Notes: generated by a model not told the origin, from the letters alone. A DNA stretch of 64,000 nt from Sphingomonas glaciei (GCF_023380025.1 NZ_CP097253.1:2699001-2763000), one strand, 5' to 3'; shown: positions 16,361-25,749, counted from the first letter of the stretch. Translations and numbers: made by a program.

Positions 16361-16531
16361 TCAGGTCGTCTTGTTGAGGTTGCCAGCGACGTTGGTGAAG
16401 GTCTTGTTGAGGTTACCACCGATGCTGGTCAGCGCGGTGATCGCGGCGACGGCAATGAGAGCGGCAATCAGGCCGTACTCAATCGCGGTGGCGCCGTCTT
16501 CGTTGTTCAGCATCTTGATGAAATTGGTCAT
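16361..16531 (-). CDS. Flp family type IVb pilin, copy B
   Basis: A 56-residue pilin starting MTNFIKMLNNEDGATAIEYG, with the same hydrophobic stretch as copy A and the end TFTNVAGNLNKTT. The two copies differ mainly in the short leader and last ten residues, so they arose by tandem duplication. It is transcribed first; its 150-base upstream region (16532-16681) holds no gene and should contain the promoter. Confidence 0.92.
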   Translation of the reverse strand: MTNFIKMLNNEDGATAIEYGLIAALIAVAAITALTSIGGNLNKTFTNVAGNLNKTT

Positions 16532-16681
16532 GTCCGGTCTCCTAGTTCCACTTGTCCCCCGGGGGCGGCCCCGGCACCGTCAGACGTTCAATCAGCCCGT
16601 CGGTCGAGAGTGGTTCTAGGAGGCAAGGAGTTAAAGAGTGGTTGAACCGGCAGGTAAACGGATGTTCACCAAACAAAAGTG

Positions 16682-18835
16682 TCAGCGCCCTTCCGACAGG
16701 ATGCCCTCGGCCATCGTGGAGAGGCGATCCACCCAAGCCTCGATACCGTCCATTATAGGGGCTTCGGAGCCGTTCGGGCCCGGCGCGCGGCGCGGCACGC
16801 GATAACCGGCCGGGAGGGCGGACGCGCTCCGCCCGTCGACGCTGAGGGCAGGGGCCATGAAGCCCCGCCAGATCTGCGCCGGCATCGTGCCGCCCGAGAC
16901 CGCCTTGCCAAGCGACTTGTTGTCGTCGCGCCCGACCCACACGCCGACCACCAGGTCGCCGGCGAAGCCAACGAACAGGGCGTCGCGATTGTCCTGGCTG
17001 GTCCCGGTCTTGCCAAAGGTGGCGGTGGCGAGCGCCGCCTTGCGCCCGGTGCCTTCGTTGGCGGCGGCCCATAACAGGTCGAGCATCGGACGCCAGTCGC
17101 GCCCCTCGTCGAGGCGGCCGCTGCGGCCGAACAGGGTGGCGGTGAAGTCCTGCGTCTCGATGCCCGCGCCGGCCGGGGGCAGGCCGCTGGCCGTGACCGG
17201 ATAGCGCCCGCCGGCTACCGCGGCATAAGCGGCGGTGAGTTCAAGCAGGCTGACCCCGGCGGTGCCGAGCGCGACGCTGGGCGAATCGGGGAGCGGGGTG
17301 GAAATGCCGAGTTCGCGCGCGGTGCTCAGCACCTTGGCCCGGCCGACCTCTTCCGACAGGCGGACGGTGGCGGCGTTGCTGGAGCGGGCAAAGGCCTGCT
17401 GCAGCGTCACCGGCCCGCGGAACACGCCGTCGTTGTTGGCCGGGCTCCACCCGTCGATGGTGATCGGGCTGTCCTGGATGATCGAATCGGGGCGATAGCC
17501 CGCCCGCAGCGCGGCGAGATAGACGAACAGTTTGAACGCCGAGCCGGGCTGGCGGCGGGCTTGCGTTGCGCGATTGAAGGTCGATTCCTTGTACGACCGC
17601 CCGCCGACCATCGCGACCACCCGGCCGTCGGGGCGCATCGCGACAAGCGCGGCCTGGACCCCGGGGGCGAGCGCCGCATTGCCGATCGCGCGTGCCGCCA
17701 GCCGCTGCAGGTCGGCGTCGAGCGTGCTGGTGACCCTCACTTCGCCGAAGTCGGTCTCGAAGGCGTCGGCCGCCTGGGGCGCCATCCAGTCGGCGAAATA
17801 GGTGCCGGTCGGGACCTTGCGGGTGCGCCGGATCGCGCGCGCCGGGGCGGCGAGCGCAGCGCGGGCCTGGGCCGGGGTGATGGCGTCGGTATCGCTCATC
17901 GCCTTCAGCACCAGCGCGGCGCGCTTGCGGGCGCCGGCGAGGTTGCGGGTCGGCGCGAGCCGGCTCGGCGCCTGCACCAGCCCGGCCAGCATCGCCGACT
18001 GGGCAAGGGTGAGCTGTTCGGGCTGCTTGCCGAAATAATGGCGCGAAGCGGCGCGCAGTCCATAAACGCCGTCGCCGAAATAGACCGATGACAGGTAGCG
18101 GGTGAGGATCTCGTCCTTGGTCAGCCGGCCTTCCAGCCAGAAGGCGATGATCACTTCCTGCGCTTTGCGCTTGAGCGCCCGGTCCGAGGACAGGAAGCTA
18201 GTCTTGGCGAGCTGCTGGGTGAGGGTTGAGCCGCCTTGCCGGACGCCGCCGGCCTGGAAGTTGGCGACCATCGCCCGCCCGATCGCGCGCGGGTCGATGC
18301 CCCAGTGGCGGTAGAAGCGGCGGTCCTCGATCGCGACAAAGGCGGCCGGGGTGTAGGGTTTCAATTTGGCGATCTCGACCGGCGCTTCCTTGATCGCGCC
18401 GCGGCGCGCGATCGGGCGGCCCTCGCTCGAGACGATCAGCATCGCCGGATTGGGCAGCGGTTCCAGCGCGCGGCCGAGCGGGGCGGTGATGACCAGCCAT
18501 AGGAGGGTGATCAGGACCAGCGCGGTGAACCCCATCAGCCCCCAGCGAAGCCACGGGCGGCGCGGGCCGGTGCCGGCGGGTGCCTCGGGCGGAGGCGGGG
18601 TGCCAGCGCCCGAGTCGGGGGCGCGGAACTGCGCTGCCTGCGCGGAGCGGTCGAGCCAGGTGGTTGAGGGTGCGTCGGCGACGGTGTCGGGCGCGGCCGG
18701 ACGCGGCCTGGCCCGCTTCCACCACCGCGCCTTACGCACCCTGGGCGCACCGCCGAACAGCGGGGCGGCGAAGGGATCGGGCAGATCCTCTACGTTGCGA
18801 CCGTCTCGCTGCCAGGGTGAGTCGCGATCCGCCAT
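16682..18835 (-). CDS. Class A penicillin-binding protein (PBP1A family)
   Basis: A 717-residue bifunctional peptidoglycan synthase. It has a Pro/Arg-rich cytoplasmic N-terminus of about 95 residues and one membrane segment (about 98-118). A GT51 glycosyltransferase domain follows, with catalytic Glu near 170 in AIEDRRFYRHWGIDP and GGSTLTQQLAKTSFLSSDRA. The transpeptidase domain has active Ser in RQPGSAFKLFVY, SSN (ARSSNAATV) and FGKTGTSQDN. It polymerises and crosslinks lipid II products at the inner membrane. The long cytoplasmic tail is larger than in enteric PBP1A. Confidence 0.93.
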   Translation of the reverse strand: MADRDSPWQRDGRNVEDLPDPFAAPLFGGAPRVRKARWWKRARPRPAAPDTVADAPSTTWLDRSAQAAQFRAPDSGAGTPPPPEAPAGTGPRRPWLRWGLMGFTALVLITLLWLVITAPLGRALEPLPNPAMLIVSSEGRPIARRGAIKEAPVEIAKLKPYTPAAFVAIEDRRFYRHWGIDPRAIGRAMVANFQAGGVRQGGSTLTQQLAKTSFLSSDRALKRKAQEVIIAFWLEGRLTKDEILTRYLSSVYFGDGVYGLRAASRHYFGKQPEQLTLAQSAMLAGLVQAPSRLAPTRNLAGARKRAALVLKAMSDTDAITPAQARAALAAPARAIRRTRKVPTGTYFADWMAPQAADAFETDFGEVRVTSTLDADLQRLAARAIGNAALAPGVQAALVAMRPDGRVVAMVGGRSYKESTFNRATQARRQPGSAFKLFVYLAALRAGYRPDSIIQDSPITIDGWSPANNDGVFRGPVTLQQAFARSSNAATVRLSEEVGRAKVLSTARELGISTPLPDSPSVALGTAGVSLLELTAAYAAVAGGRYPVTASGLPPAGAGIETQDFTATLFGRSGRLDEGRDWRPMLDLLWAAANEGTGRKAALATATFGKTGTSQDNRDALFVGFAGDLVVGVWVGRDDNKSLGKAVSGGTMPAQIWRGFMAPALSVDGRSASALPAGYRVPRRAPGPNGSEAPIMDGIEAWVDRLSTMAEGILSEGR

Positions 18836-18951
18836 GCCTCAAACTCGTTCAAGTGACCTACGGCCCTAATACAGCTCGAAAGCCGTGACTAGGGTCTCAA
18901 TGCTCGTCGCCGCTCTTGGTCTCGGCGGCGGCGCTCGGCTAGAGGGGGCGA

Positions 18952-20466
18952 GTGACGCGCCACCAAAACCCTTGCAGGCTGAGACGAGGCATGGCGGCCC
19001 TGTTGCTGCTCGCCGCTGTCACGGGGCTTAACGGCTGCCGCAAGGCCGAGGGCGGGGCGGTCGATGCGGTGGTGATCGCCGAGCGGCCGCCGAAGCTCGC
19101 CGATCCGCTTGCCGCCGACCTTGCGCCCGCCGACCTGCTGCTGGTCGGCAACGTCGCGCAGGGGCTGGTGCGATTCGACGCGGCGGGCGACATTGCGCCG
19201 GGCCTGGCCGAACGGTGGGCGGTGAGCGACGACGGGCTGAGCTATGTCTTCCGCCTGCGCACCGCGTCGTGGAGCGACGGGCGCAAGGTCCGGGCGCGCG
19301 ACGTGGTCCGGCTGATCGAGCGCCAGCTCGACCGCCGCAGCCGTAATCCGCTGTTCGATACCATCGGCGCGGTGCGCGAGGTGGTGGCGATGACCGACCG
19401 CGTCATCGCGGTGGAGCTGAACGCGCCGCGGCCGCACCTCCTGCAACTACTCGCCCAGCCGGAATTCGGCCTGGTTCGGGGCGGGGGCGGGACCGGACCG
19501 TTCACCGACAGCACCGAGGGCGGGGCGATCGATTTGGTCCGAACGCTGCCGGGATTCGACGGCGACGAAGCGCAGCAGCAGCGGGTGCGGCTCACCGCCG
19601 CACCGGCCCAGCGCGCGATCGAATCGTTCGTCGGCGGCGACAGCGAGTTGGTGCTGGGCGGGACGGTGGCCGATTTCCCGCTCGCCAGCGCTGCGAAATT
19701 GCCGCGCAACACGCTTCGGATCGACCCGGTGCTGGGGCTGTTCGGGCTGGTCCCCGCGCGTGACGAGGGGCCGGCGGCAGATCTCGAGACCCGCGCCCTG
19801 CTCGACGAGGCGATCGACCGCGACGCGCTGGTCGCCGCGCTGGCGGTGCCCGGGCTGCAGCCCCGGCTGAGCCTGCTCCAGCCAGGACTGGACCTCGCCG
19901 ACGGACCGGCCCTGCCGGCATGGGCGCCGCTGACCCTCGAGCAGCGTCGCCCCGACCTGCTGGTCCGGGCCCGGGAAATCTTTCCGTTGGCGAGCGGGAG
20001 CCAGCCACCGCCCACATTGGAGCCGCGCAAGACCATAAGCCTCGCTCTGCCGGACGGTCCGGGCGGAGCGATCATCCTCGCGCGGCTCAAGGCGGACTGG
20101 GAGCCGCTGGGCGTGCAGGTGGTCGAAGCAGGAGACGGGCCAGCCGACTTCCGCTTCATCGACGAGGTCGCGCCGTCGAGCTCACCGGCCTGGTTCCTGC
20201 GCCGCTTCCGCTGCGAGTTCACCGCGATCTGTTCGGAGCAGGCCGACCAGTTGCTCGATGCCGCGCGGCTGACCGGCTTTCCCCCGCAGCGCGCGCGCTT
20301 CTTCGTCGATGCCGAGCGGATCATGCGCGAGGAAGTGCTGTTCCTGCCGATCGCCGCGCCGGTCCGCTGGTCTCTGGCCGGGCGCGACGTCCAGGGCTTC
20401 GCCGAAAACCGCTTCGGGCGCCACACGCTGACGGACTTGCGGATGGCGCCGAACGCACGAGATTAG
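18952..20466 (+). CDS. Extracellular solute-binding protein, family 5 type lipoprotein
   Basis: A 504-residue SBP_bac_5-like protein with a lipoprotein signal (GMAALLLLAAVTGLNGCRK). The characteristic early block is present: LLVGNVAQGLVRFDAAGDIAPGLAERWAVS, seen as GLVRFDAAGDIAPGLAE, then YVFRLRTASWSDGRKVRARD. Later, ALLDEAIDRDALVAAL matches the DppA/OppA lobe. It should bind peptides or similar solutes, but no permease or ATPase genes adjoin it. The start is GTG 18952, preceded by AGAGGGGG. The gene is followed at four bases by DUF4112. Confidence 0.8.
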   Translation: MTRHQNPCRLRRGMAALLLLAAVTGLNGCRKAEGGAVDAVVIAERPPKLADPLAADLAPADLLLVGNVAQGLVRFDAAGDIAPGLAERWAVSDDGLSYVFRLRTASWSDGRKVRARDVVRLIERQLDRRSRNPLFDTIGAVREVVAMTDRVIAVELNAPRPHLLQLLAQPEFGLVRGGGGTGPFTDSTEGGAIDLVRTLPGFDGDEAQQQRVRLTAAPAQRAIESFVGGDSELVLGGTVADFPLASAAKLPRNTLRIDPVLGLFGLVPARDEGPAADLETRALLDEAIDRDALVAALAVPGLQPRLSLLQPGLDLADGPALPAWAPLTLEQRRPDLLVRAREIFPLASGSQPPPTLEPRKTISLALPDGPGGAIILARLKADWEPLGVQVVEAGDGPADFRFIDEVAPSSSPAWFLRRFRCEFTAICSEQADQLLDAARLTGFPPQRARFFVDAERIMREEVLFLPIAAPVRWSLAGRDVQGFAENRFGRHTLTDLRMAPNARD

Positions 20467-20470
20467 AGCC

Positions 20471-20893
20471 ATGACCACGCAAACCCGCCGCTACGTCCGC
20501 GACCTGCCGCTCGGCACCGATCCGCGCCATGTGCGCCAGCGGCTCGAAGCGCTTGAGCATCTGCTCGAGCGGGCGCTGCCCATCCCCGGCACCAGCAAGC
20601 GGGTCGGACTCGACGTGCTGCTCGACTTCGTGCCCGGGATCGGCCCGACGGTCGGCGCGGGTCTTGGCGCCTATCTGGCGTGGGAGGGCCGCAACCTCGG
20701 CATGAGCAAGTGGCAGATCGCGCGGATGGGCAAGAATATCGGGATCGACTGGCTGCTCGGGATGATCCCGGTCGTTGGTGCGATCCCCGACTATTTCTTC
20801 AGGTCGAACACTCGCAACTTGCGGATCATCAAGAAGCATCTCGACAAGCACCACCCCGCTGCCCGGACCATCGACGTCCCGCCGCTGCGGTAA
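20471..20893 (+). CDS. DUF4112 domain-containing protein
   Basis: A 140-residue small membrane-associated protein of the DUF4112 family. It shows LEALEHLLERALPIPGTSKR, GLDVLLDFVPGIGPTVGAGL and IDWLLGMIPVVGAIPDYFF, two Gly/Pro-rich hydrophobic hairpins, and ends in a basic segment RNLRIIKKHLDKHH. Function is unknown. It lies between the binding protein (four-base gap) and the methionine sulfoxide reductase (23-base gap), probably in one transcript. Confidence 0.85.
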   Translation: MTTQTRRYVRDLPLGTDPRHVRQRLEALEHLLERALPIPGTSKRVGLDVLLDFVPGIGPTVGAGLGAYLAWEGRNLGMSKWQIARMGKNIGIDWLLGMIPVVGAIPDYFFRSNTRNLRIIKKHLDKHHPAARTIDVPPLR

Positions 20894-20916
20894 AACGCCT
20901 TCCAGGAAACTTTCCC

Positions 20917-21396
20917 ATGTACGATTTCAAGATCGCGGCCGCCGACAAGGCGACGCTCTACGCCGACCTGCTGGCTGCACTCGACGGACTGACCTCGGGG
21001 GAGCGTGACGGGATCGCCAACATGGCCAATGCAGCGGCGCTGATCTGGGAAACGCTCCCGGGCCTCAACTGGGCGGGCTTCTATCGCAACGTCGGGGGCG
21101 AGCTGGTGCTGGGGCCGTTCAACGGGCGCCCGGCCTGCATCCGGATCCCGTTCGGGCGCGGGGTGTGCGGGACCGCGGCGGCCACGCTGGAAGTGCAGCG
21201 GATCGACGACGTCCACGCTTTCCCCGGCCACATCGCCTGCGACGCGGCGAGCCAGAGCGAGCTGGTGGTGCCGATCGTGCGCGGGGGCGAACTGCTGGCG
21301 GTGCTCGACCTCGATTCGCCGGAGAAAGCCCGCTTCGACGCCGAGGACGAAGCGGGCTGTGTCTCGATCTGTAGGTTGCTGGCGGAGCGGCTGTAA
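20917..21396 (+). CDS. Free methionine-(R)-sulfoxide reductase (GAF domain)
   Basis: A 159-residue GAF-domain enzyme that reduces free Met-R-sulfoxide. The three Cys of the Escherichia coli enzyme (84, 94, 118) have equivalents with identical spacing here: C74 and C84 in RPACIRIPFGRGVCGTAA and C108 in GHIACDAASQSELV. WAGFYR and VLDLDSP are further family marks. It is cytoplasmic and part of oxidative damage repair. It probably shares a transcript with DUF4112. Confidence 0.92.
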   Translation: MYDFKIAAADKATLYADLLAALDGLTSGERDGIANMANAAALIWETLPGLNWAGFYRNVGGELVLGPFNGRPACIRIPFGRGVCGTAAATLEVQRIDDVHAFPGHIACDAASQSELVVPIVRGGELLAVLDLDSPEKARFDAEDEAGCVSICRLLAERL

Positions 21397-21418
21397 AAAC
21401 CCACTCCGCCGACCGATC

Positions 21419-21919
21419 TTAGATGACGGTGTTTTCGGCCACCATCGCGTTGACGATCTGACCCGGGGTCATGATCGCCGAGCGGCCGCTGATCCACATC
21501 GAACCGAACAGCGCACCGACGGTGTTTCCCTTGCCTTCCTGACGATGGATGCCGCTCAGCGGAATGACCTTGCCATTGACGTTGAGCTGCTTGAACGCGA
21601 TCTCGAACTTGCCCGACTTGCCGCCGATGGCCTTGCCGGTCTTCCACTTGATCATGCCCAGCGCCTTGGAGCCGCGGGGAACCGCGACGACGCCGTTTTC
21701 CACCACGTCGCTGACAACGGTGAACTCGAACGAATCGCCGACCTTGACCTTCGAACTGGCGATTTCGGCCATTGGCGTCATCGCGACCATGGTGCCGGCA
21801 CGGACCATGACGGGTGCGGTGCTGGACATGGCCGAGGCGCTGCCTGCGACCTGGGCGACGCCGGCGGTGGCGACGCAAAGAGCGGCGGCAGCGACGCCGG
21901 CGCGAACGATGTGATGCAT
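21419..21919 (-). CDS. Secreted hypothetical protein
   Basis: A 166-residue protein with a Sec signal (RAGVAAAALCVATAGVAQVA). The mature part alternates short beta-strand-like stretches: GTMVAMTPMAEIASSKVKVG, FTVVSDVVENGVVAVPRGSKALG, GKSGKFEIAFKQLNVNG and GNTVGALFGSMWISG. This pattern (default-value-like VAVPRGS, glycine turns) recurs in sphingomonad secreted proteins, but I do not recognise a named family. It is monocistronic and probably periplasmic or outer-membrane associated. Confidence 0.7.
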   Translation of the reverse strand: MHHIVRAGVAAAALCVATAGVAQVAGSASAMSSTAPVMVRAGTMVAMTPMAEIASSKVKVGDSFEFTVVSDVVENGVVAVPRGSKALGMIKWKTGKAIGGKSGKFEIAFKQLNVNGKVIPLSGIHRQEGKGNTVGALFGSMWISGRSAIMTPGQIVNAMVAENTVI

Positions 21920-22044
21920 TTATTGTCCCCCATTGAAACTAGGCCCCGCTTGGAGCCGGAGACCTTGTTTCGCCTTCGCTGCGTATCCGCAACCAACAAG
22001 AAGTTAACGGGTGAGGGAAAACTGCCGATCGTGGCGCCGGGGCC

Positions 22045-22515
22045 TCAGCTCAGCGCTTCCAGTCGTTCGTCGCTGAGGCCGCCGGGGATCAGCATGACCG
22101 GGCAGGGGAGCTTGCCCGAGTCGCTGCCGGTGAAGGCGGCGACCAGTGGGCCGGGGTCACCGCTCGGCGCGGTGCCGAGGACGAGGGCGGCGATGTCCTC
22201 GCGGCTCCCGAGCAATTCGCGGACGATGGCAGCCGGCTCGCCTGCGCGAATCAGGATCGCGCCGGGGCGAAGCGCCTCGGTGCCGGGCAGTTCGCCGAGC
22301 GCTTCGGCGACTTCGGCCTCGATCCGTAGCTGCTGCTCTTCCTCGATCGCGGCCTGGACCCCGCCCCACTGGACGAAATCCTGGCCCGAGATGATAGCCA
22401 GCACTTCGAGCGCGCCGCCGGTCTTGGCGGCACGGCGGGCGGCGAAGCGGAGGGCGGCGCGGGCCTCCCCGCTGTCGTCCATCACCACCAGATAGGTGCG
22501 CTTCGGCATGCTCAT
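22045..22515 (-). CDS. Universal stress protein family
   Basis: A 156-residue single Usp domain: RTYLVVMDDSGEARAALRFAARRAAKTGG (nucleotide-binding first strand YLVVMDDSGEARAAL), VLAIISGQDFVQWG, AILIRAGEPAAIVREL and ALVLGTAPSGDPGPLV, then the strand PCPVMLIPGGLS. The GxxG-9x-G(S/T) ATP motif is only partly conserved. ATG 22515 or 22509 may be the start; ATG 22551 is less likely. It is divergent from the dihydrolipoamide acetyltransferase gene. Confidence 0.8.
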   Translation of the reverse strand: MSMPKRTYLVVMDDSGEARAALRFAARRAAKTGGALEVLAIISGQDFVQWGGVQAAIEEEQQLRIEAEVAEALGELPGTEALRPGAILIRAGEPAAIVRELLGSREDIAALVLGTAPSGDPGPLVAAFTGSDSGKLPCPVMLIPGGLSDERLEALS

Positions 22516-22610
22516 AAACCCGTCAGTGCCTCGCGGCTGCTTGACGGGCAAGGGGTGTATCGTCTTTCAGAGAACCGAACCCGTCTCTCCCGTTGCCCCA
22601 AAGGTCCATC

Positions 22611-23936
22611 ATGGCGATCGAACTCAAGATGCCCGCTTTGTCCCCCACCATGGAGGAAGGGACCCTCGCCAAATGGCTGGTCAAGGAGGGTGACACGGTG
22701 TCGAGCGGTGACATCCTGGCCGAGATCGAGACCGACAAGGCGACCATGGAATTCGAAGCGGTCGACGAAGGCGTGGTCACCAAGATCCTGGTTGCCGAGG
22801 GCACCGACGGGGTGAAGGTCGGAACGCCGATCGCGCTGATCGGCGCGGAAGGCGAGGAGGCCGCGCCCGCTCCTGCGCCAGCAGCAAAGCCGGCCGAGGA
22901 CAAGCCCGCCGCCCCGGCGCCCGAGCCCAAGGCTGAAGCCGCGGCGCCGGCCCCGACCGCGCCTGCTCCGGTGGAAACGCCGGCCGCTCCTGCCCAGCCG
23001 GTGGCCCCAGCCAGGGCCGACGGCGACCGGGTCAAGGCCAGCCCGCTCGCGCGCAAGTTGGCGCAGGCGCAGGGGATCGACCTGTCGACGCTGCAGGGCT
23101 CGGGCCCCGGCGGGCGGATCGTTCGCGCTGACCTCGGCAAGGCCGCCGGCGGTGCCGCCGCTCAGCCGCAGGCCCAGGCCGCCGCGCCCGCCGCTGCTGC
23201 TGCGCCGGCCGCTGCTGCCACTCCGGCCCAGCCGTTCAGCACCGACATTCCGCATGAAGCCGTCAAGCTCAGCAACATGCGCAAGACCATCGCCCGCCGC
23301 CTGAGCGAAGCGAAGCGCGACATTCCGCACATCTACCTGACGGTCGACGTCCGCCTCGACGCGCTGCTCAAGCTGCGCAGCGAGCTCAACGCGGGGCTGG
23401 CGGGCCGCAAGATCAAGCTCAGCGTCAACGACCTGCTGATCAAGGCGCTGGCGGTGGCGCTCGAGGCGGTGCCCGAGTGCAACGTCAGCTTCACCCCCGA
23501 CCAGCTGATCATGTACCAGCGCTCCGACATCGCGGTCGCGGTCAGCATTCCGGGCGGGCTGATCACCCCGATCGTCGCCGACGCCGCGGCCAAGTCGGTC
23601 AGCCGCATCAGCCAGGAAGTCACCGAGCTCGCCGGCCGAGCCAAGGAAGGCAAGCTGCAGCCGCACGAATATCAGGGCGGCACCGCGAGCCTGTCGAACA
23701 TGGGCATGTTCGGGATCAAGCAGTTCGACGCCGTCATCAACCCGCCCCAGGCGATGATCCTCGCGGTCGGCGCGGGCGAGAAGCGGCCGTGGGTCGACGG
23801 TGACGAGCTGACGGTCGCCACCGTGATGAGCATCACCGGCAGCTTCGACCACCGCGCCATCGACGGTGCGGACGGCGCGCGGCTGATGAAGACGCTCAAG
23901 GAACTGATCGAAAGCCCGCTCGGCCTCGTTGCCTGA
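22611..23936 (+). CDS. pdhC: Pyruvate dehydrogenase complex E2, dihydrolipoamide acetyltransferase
   Basis: A 441-residue E2 with one lipoyl domain (lipoyl Lys K43 in [13 protein letters not shown]). An Ala/Pro linker (about 85-135), a subunit-binding domain ([16 protein letters not shown]...[11 protein letters not shown]), a second Ala-rich linker and the catalytic domain with [15 protein letters not shown] follow. It transfers acetyl groups to CoA. In most alphaproteobacteria pdhA-pdhB precede it; here a divergent stress gene does. The enzyme could alternatively serve another 2-oxoacid complex, but the [13 protein letters not shown] start is PDH-like. Confidence 0.93.
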   Translation: MAIELKMPALSPTMEEGTLAKWLVKEGDTVSSGDILAEIETDKATMEFEAVDEGVVTKILVAEGTDGVKVGTPIALIGAEGEEAAPAPAPAAKPAEDKPAAPAPEPKAEAAAPAPTAPAPVETPAAPAQPVAPARADGDRVKASPLARKLAQAQGIDLSTLQGSGPGGRIVRADLGKAAGGAAAQPQAQAAAPAAAAAPAAAATPAQPFSTDIPHEAVKLSNMRKTIARRLSEAKRDIPHIYLTVDVRLDALLKLRSELNAGLAGRKIKLSVNDLLIKALAVALEAVPECNVSFTPDQLIMYQRSDIAVAVSIPGGLITPIVADAAAKSVSRISQEVTELAGRAKEGKLQPHEYQGGTASLSNMGMFGIKQFDAVINPPQAMILAVGAGEKRPWVDGDELTVATVMSITGSFDHRAIDGADGARLMKTLKELIESPLGLVA

Positions 23937-23937
23937 C

Positions 23938-24321
23938 GTGGCGCGCGAGGCGCTCATCCGCACCACCGCGATGCCGACCGACACCAACCCCTATGGCGGC
24001 GTGTTCGGGGGGTGGTTGATGGGACAGATGGGGCTGGCCTGCGGGAGCTTTGCCTCGCGGCATAGCGCGGGGAAGGCGATCCTGGTCGGGGCGGAGAAGC
24101 TCAAATTCCCGGGCATGATGGCGGTGGGCGATGAGCTCAGCGTTTATGTCGAGTTGGTGAAGCAGGGCCGCACTTCGCTGCTGTTGCGCGCCGAGGGCAT
24201 CGCGCGGGTGCGGGACGGGAACGCCGAGACGTTAGTGGCGGAGGGCGAGTTTACCTTCGTCGCGTTGGACGAGAACAACAGGCCGCGGCCGATCGCGGCG
24301 AAGGAAGAAGAGAATGGCTGA
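23938..24321 (+). CDS. Acyl-CoA thioesterase, hotdog fold
   Basis: A 127-residue single hotdog domain: REALIRTTAMPTDTNPYGGV, FGGWLMGQMGLACGSFASRH, KLKFPGMMAVGDELSVYVEL and EGEFTFVALDENNRPRP. It resembles YciA-type thioesterases, but the QMD position that supplies the catalytic Asp in YciA is QMG here. It stands between E2 and E3 genes, overlapping lpdA by eight bases, so it is probably co-translated and may control CoA ester levels. GTG 23938 fits the family start; TTG 23929 is the alternative. Confidence 0.82.
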   Translation: MAREALIRTTAMPTDTNPYGGVFGGWLMGQMGLACGSFASRHSAGKAILVGAEKLKFPGMMAVGDELSVYVELVKQGRTSLLLRAEGIARVRDGNAETLVAEGEFTFVALDENNRPRPIAAKEEENG

Positions 24322-25726
24322 AAATTACGACCTCATCGTGCTGGGCTCGGGCCCCGGGGGCTATGTCGCGGCGATCCGGGCGGCGCAGCTGGGGCTCAGG
24401 GTCGGAATCGTAGAGCGCGAGAGCCTGGGCGGCATCTGCCTCAACTGGGGGTGCATCCCGACCAAGGCGCTGCTGCGCTCGGCCGAGATCCTTCATTATG
24501 CGCAGCATGCTGAGGACTATGGCCTGAAGCTCGCCGGCAAGATCGAGGCCGACCTCGCGGCAGTGGTGAAGCGCAGCCGCGGCGTCGCCAAGCAGCTCAA
24601 TCAGGGCGTCACGCACCTGATGAAGAAGAACAAGATCACGGTGCACATGGGCACCGGCACGATGACCGGCCCGACCACCATGAAGGTGAAGAGCGACAAG
24701 GGCGAGGAGCAGTTATCGGCCAAGCACGTCATTCTGGCGCTCGGCGCCAGGGCGCGCGACCTGCCGTTTGCCAAGGCCGACGGCCAGCGCATCTGGACCT
24801 ATCGCCACGCAATGACCCCGGCCGAGATGCCGACCAAGCTGCTGGTCATCGGATCGGGCGCGATCGGGATCGAGTTCGCGAGCTTCTACAACGACATGGG
24901 GGCCGAGGTGACCGTGGTCGAGATGCTCGACCGGATCGTCCCCGTCGAGGATGCCGAGGTGTCGGCGCTGCTCGAGAAGAGCCTGACCCGGCAGGGCATG
25001 ACGATCATGACCGGCGCCGGCGTCGAGTCGATCGCGACCTCGGCCTCGGCCGTGAAGGCCAGGATCAAGGGCAAGGACGGCAAGGTCGCCGAGCAGGACT
25101 TCAGCCACTGCATCGTCGCGGTCGGGATCGTGCCCAATACCGAGAATGTCGGGATCGACGCGATGGTCGAGATGGACCGCGGCTTCATTCAGATCGACCC
25201 CTACGGCCGGACCAAAAGCAAGGGCTTGTGGGCGATCGGCGACTGCACCCCGGGGCCGTGGCTGGCGCACAAGGCGAGCCACGAAGGCGTCACCGCCGCC
25301 GAGGCGATCGCGCAGGAGCTCGGCAACAAAGAGGTGCATCCGCATCCGCTCGACCGCTCGAGCATCCCGGGCTGCACCTATTGCCACCCGCAGGTCGCGT
25401 CGGTCGGGCTGACCGAGGCCAAGGCCAAGGAGCTTGGCCATGAGGTCAAGGTCGGCAAATTCCCCTTCATCGGCAACGGCAAGGCGATCGCACTTGGGGA
25501 GACCGAGGGCTTCATCAAGACGGTGGTCGACGCCAAGACCGGCGAGCTGCTCGGCGCGCACATGATCGGGGCCGAGGTCACCGAGCTGATCCAGGGCTAT
25601 ACGGTCGGCAAGACCGCCGAACTAATCGACGAGGATTTCGCGCAGACGATCTTCCCGCACCCAACCTTGAGCGAGATGATGCACGAAAGCATCCTGGCCG
25701 CGGACGGGCGCGTGCTGCATATGTAG
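24314..25726 (+). CDS. lpdA: Dihydrolipoyl dehydrogenase (E3)
   Basis: A 470-residue flavoprotein disulfide reductase that reoxidises dihydrolipoamide and reduces NAD. FAD motif YDLIVLGSGPGGYVAAIRAA; redox Cys pair in GGICLNWGCIPTKALL; NAD motif LVIGSGAIGIEFASF; second FAD motif GLWAIGDCTPG; catalytic His-Glu in HPHPTLSEMMHE. It completes a pdhC-thioesterase-lpdA operon and should serve the PDH complex, possibly other 2-oxoacid complexes as well. Confidence 0.96.
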   Translation: MAENYDLIVLGSGPGGYVAAIRAAQLGLRVGIVERESLGGICLNWGCIPTKALLRSAEILHYAQHAEDYGLKLAGKIEADLAAVVKRSRGVAKQLNQGVTHLMKKNKITVHMGTGTMTGPTTMKVKSDKGEEQLSAKHVILALGARARDLPFAKADGQRIWTYRHAMTPAEMPTKLLVIGSGAIGIEFASFYNDMGAEVTVVEMLDRIVPVEDAEVSALLEKSLTRQGMTIMTGAGVESIATSASAVKARIKGKDGKVAEQDFSHCIVAVGIVPNTENVGIDAMVEMDRGFIQIDPYGRTKSKGLWAIGDCTPGPWLAHKASHEGVTAAEAIAQELGNKEVHPHPLDRSSIPGCTYCHPQVASVGLTEAKAKELGHEVKVGKFPFIGNGKAIALGETEGFIKTVVDAKTGELLGAHMIGAEVTELIQGYTVGKTAELIDEDFAQTIFPHPTLSEMMHESILAADGRVLHM

Positions 25727-25749
25727 TTCGACAATCGATACCGGGGGAC

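Noticed and set aside
22018..22551. Longer start for the universal stress protein at 22551
   Set aside because: The extra 12 residues (Pro/Arg/Gly-rich) lack similarity to Usp starts and would approach the divergent pdhC promoter.
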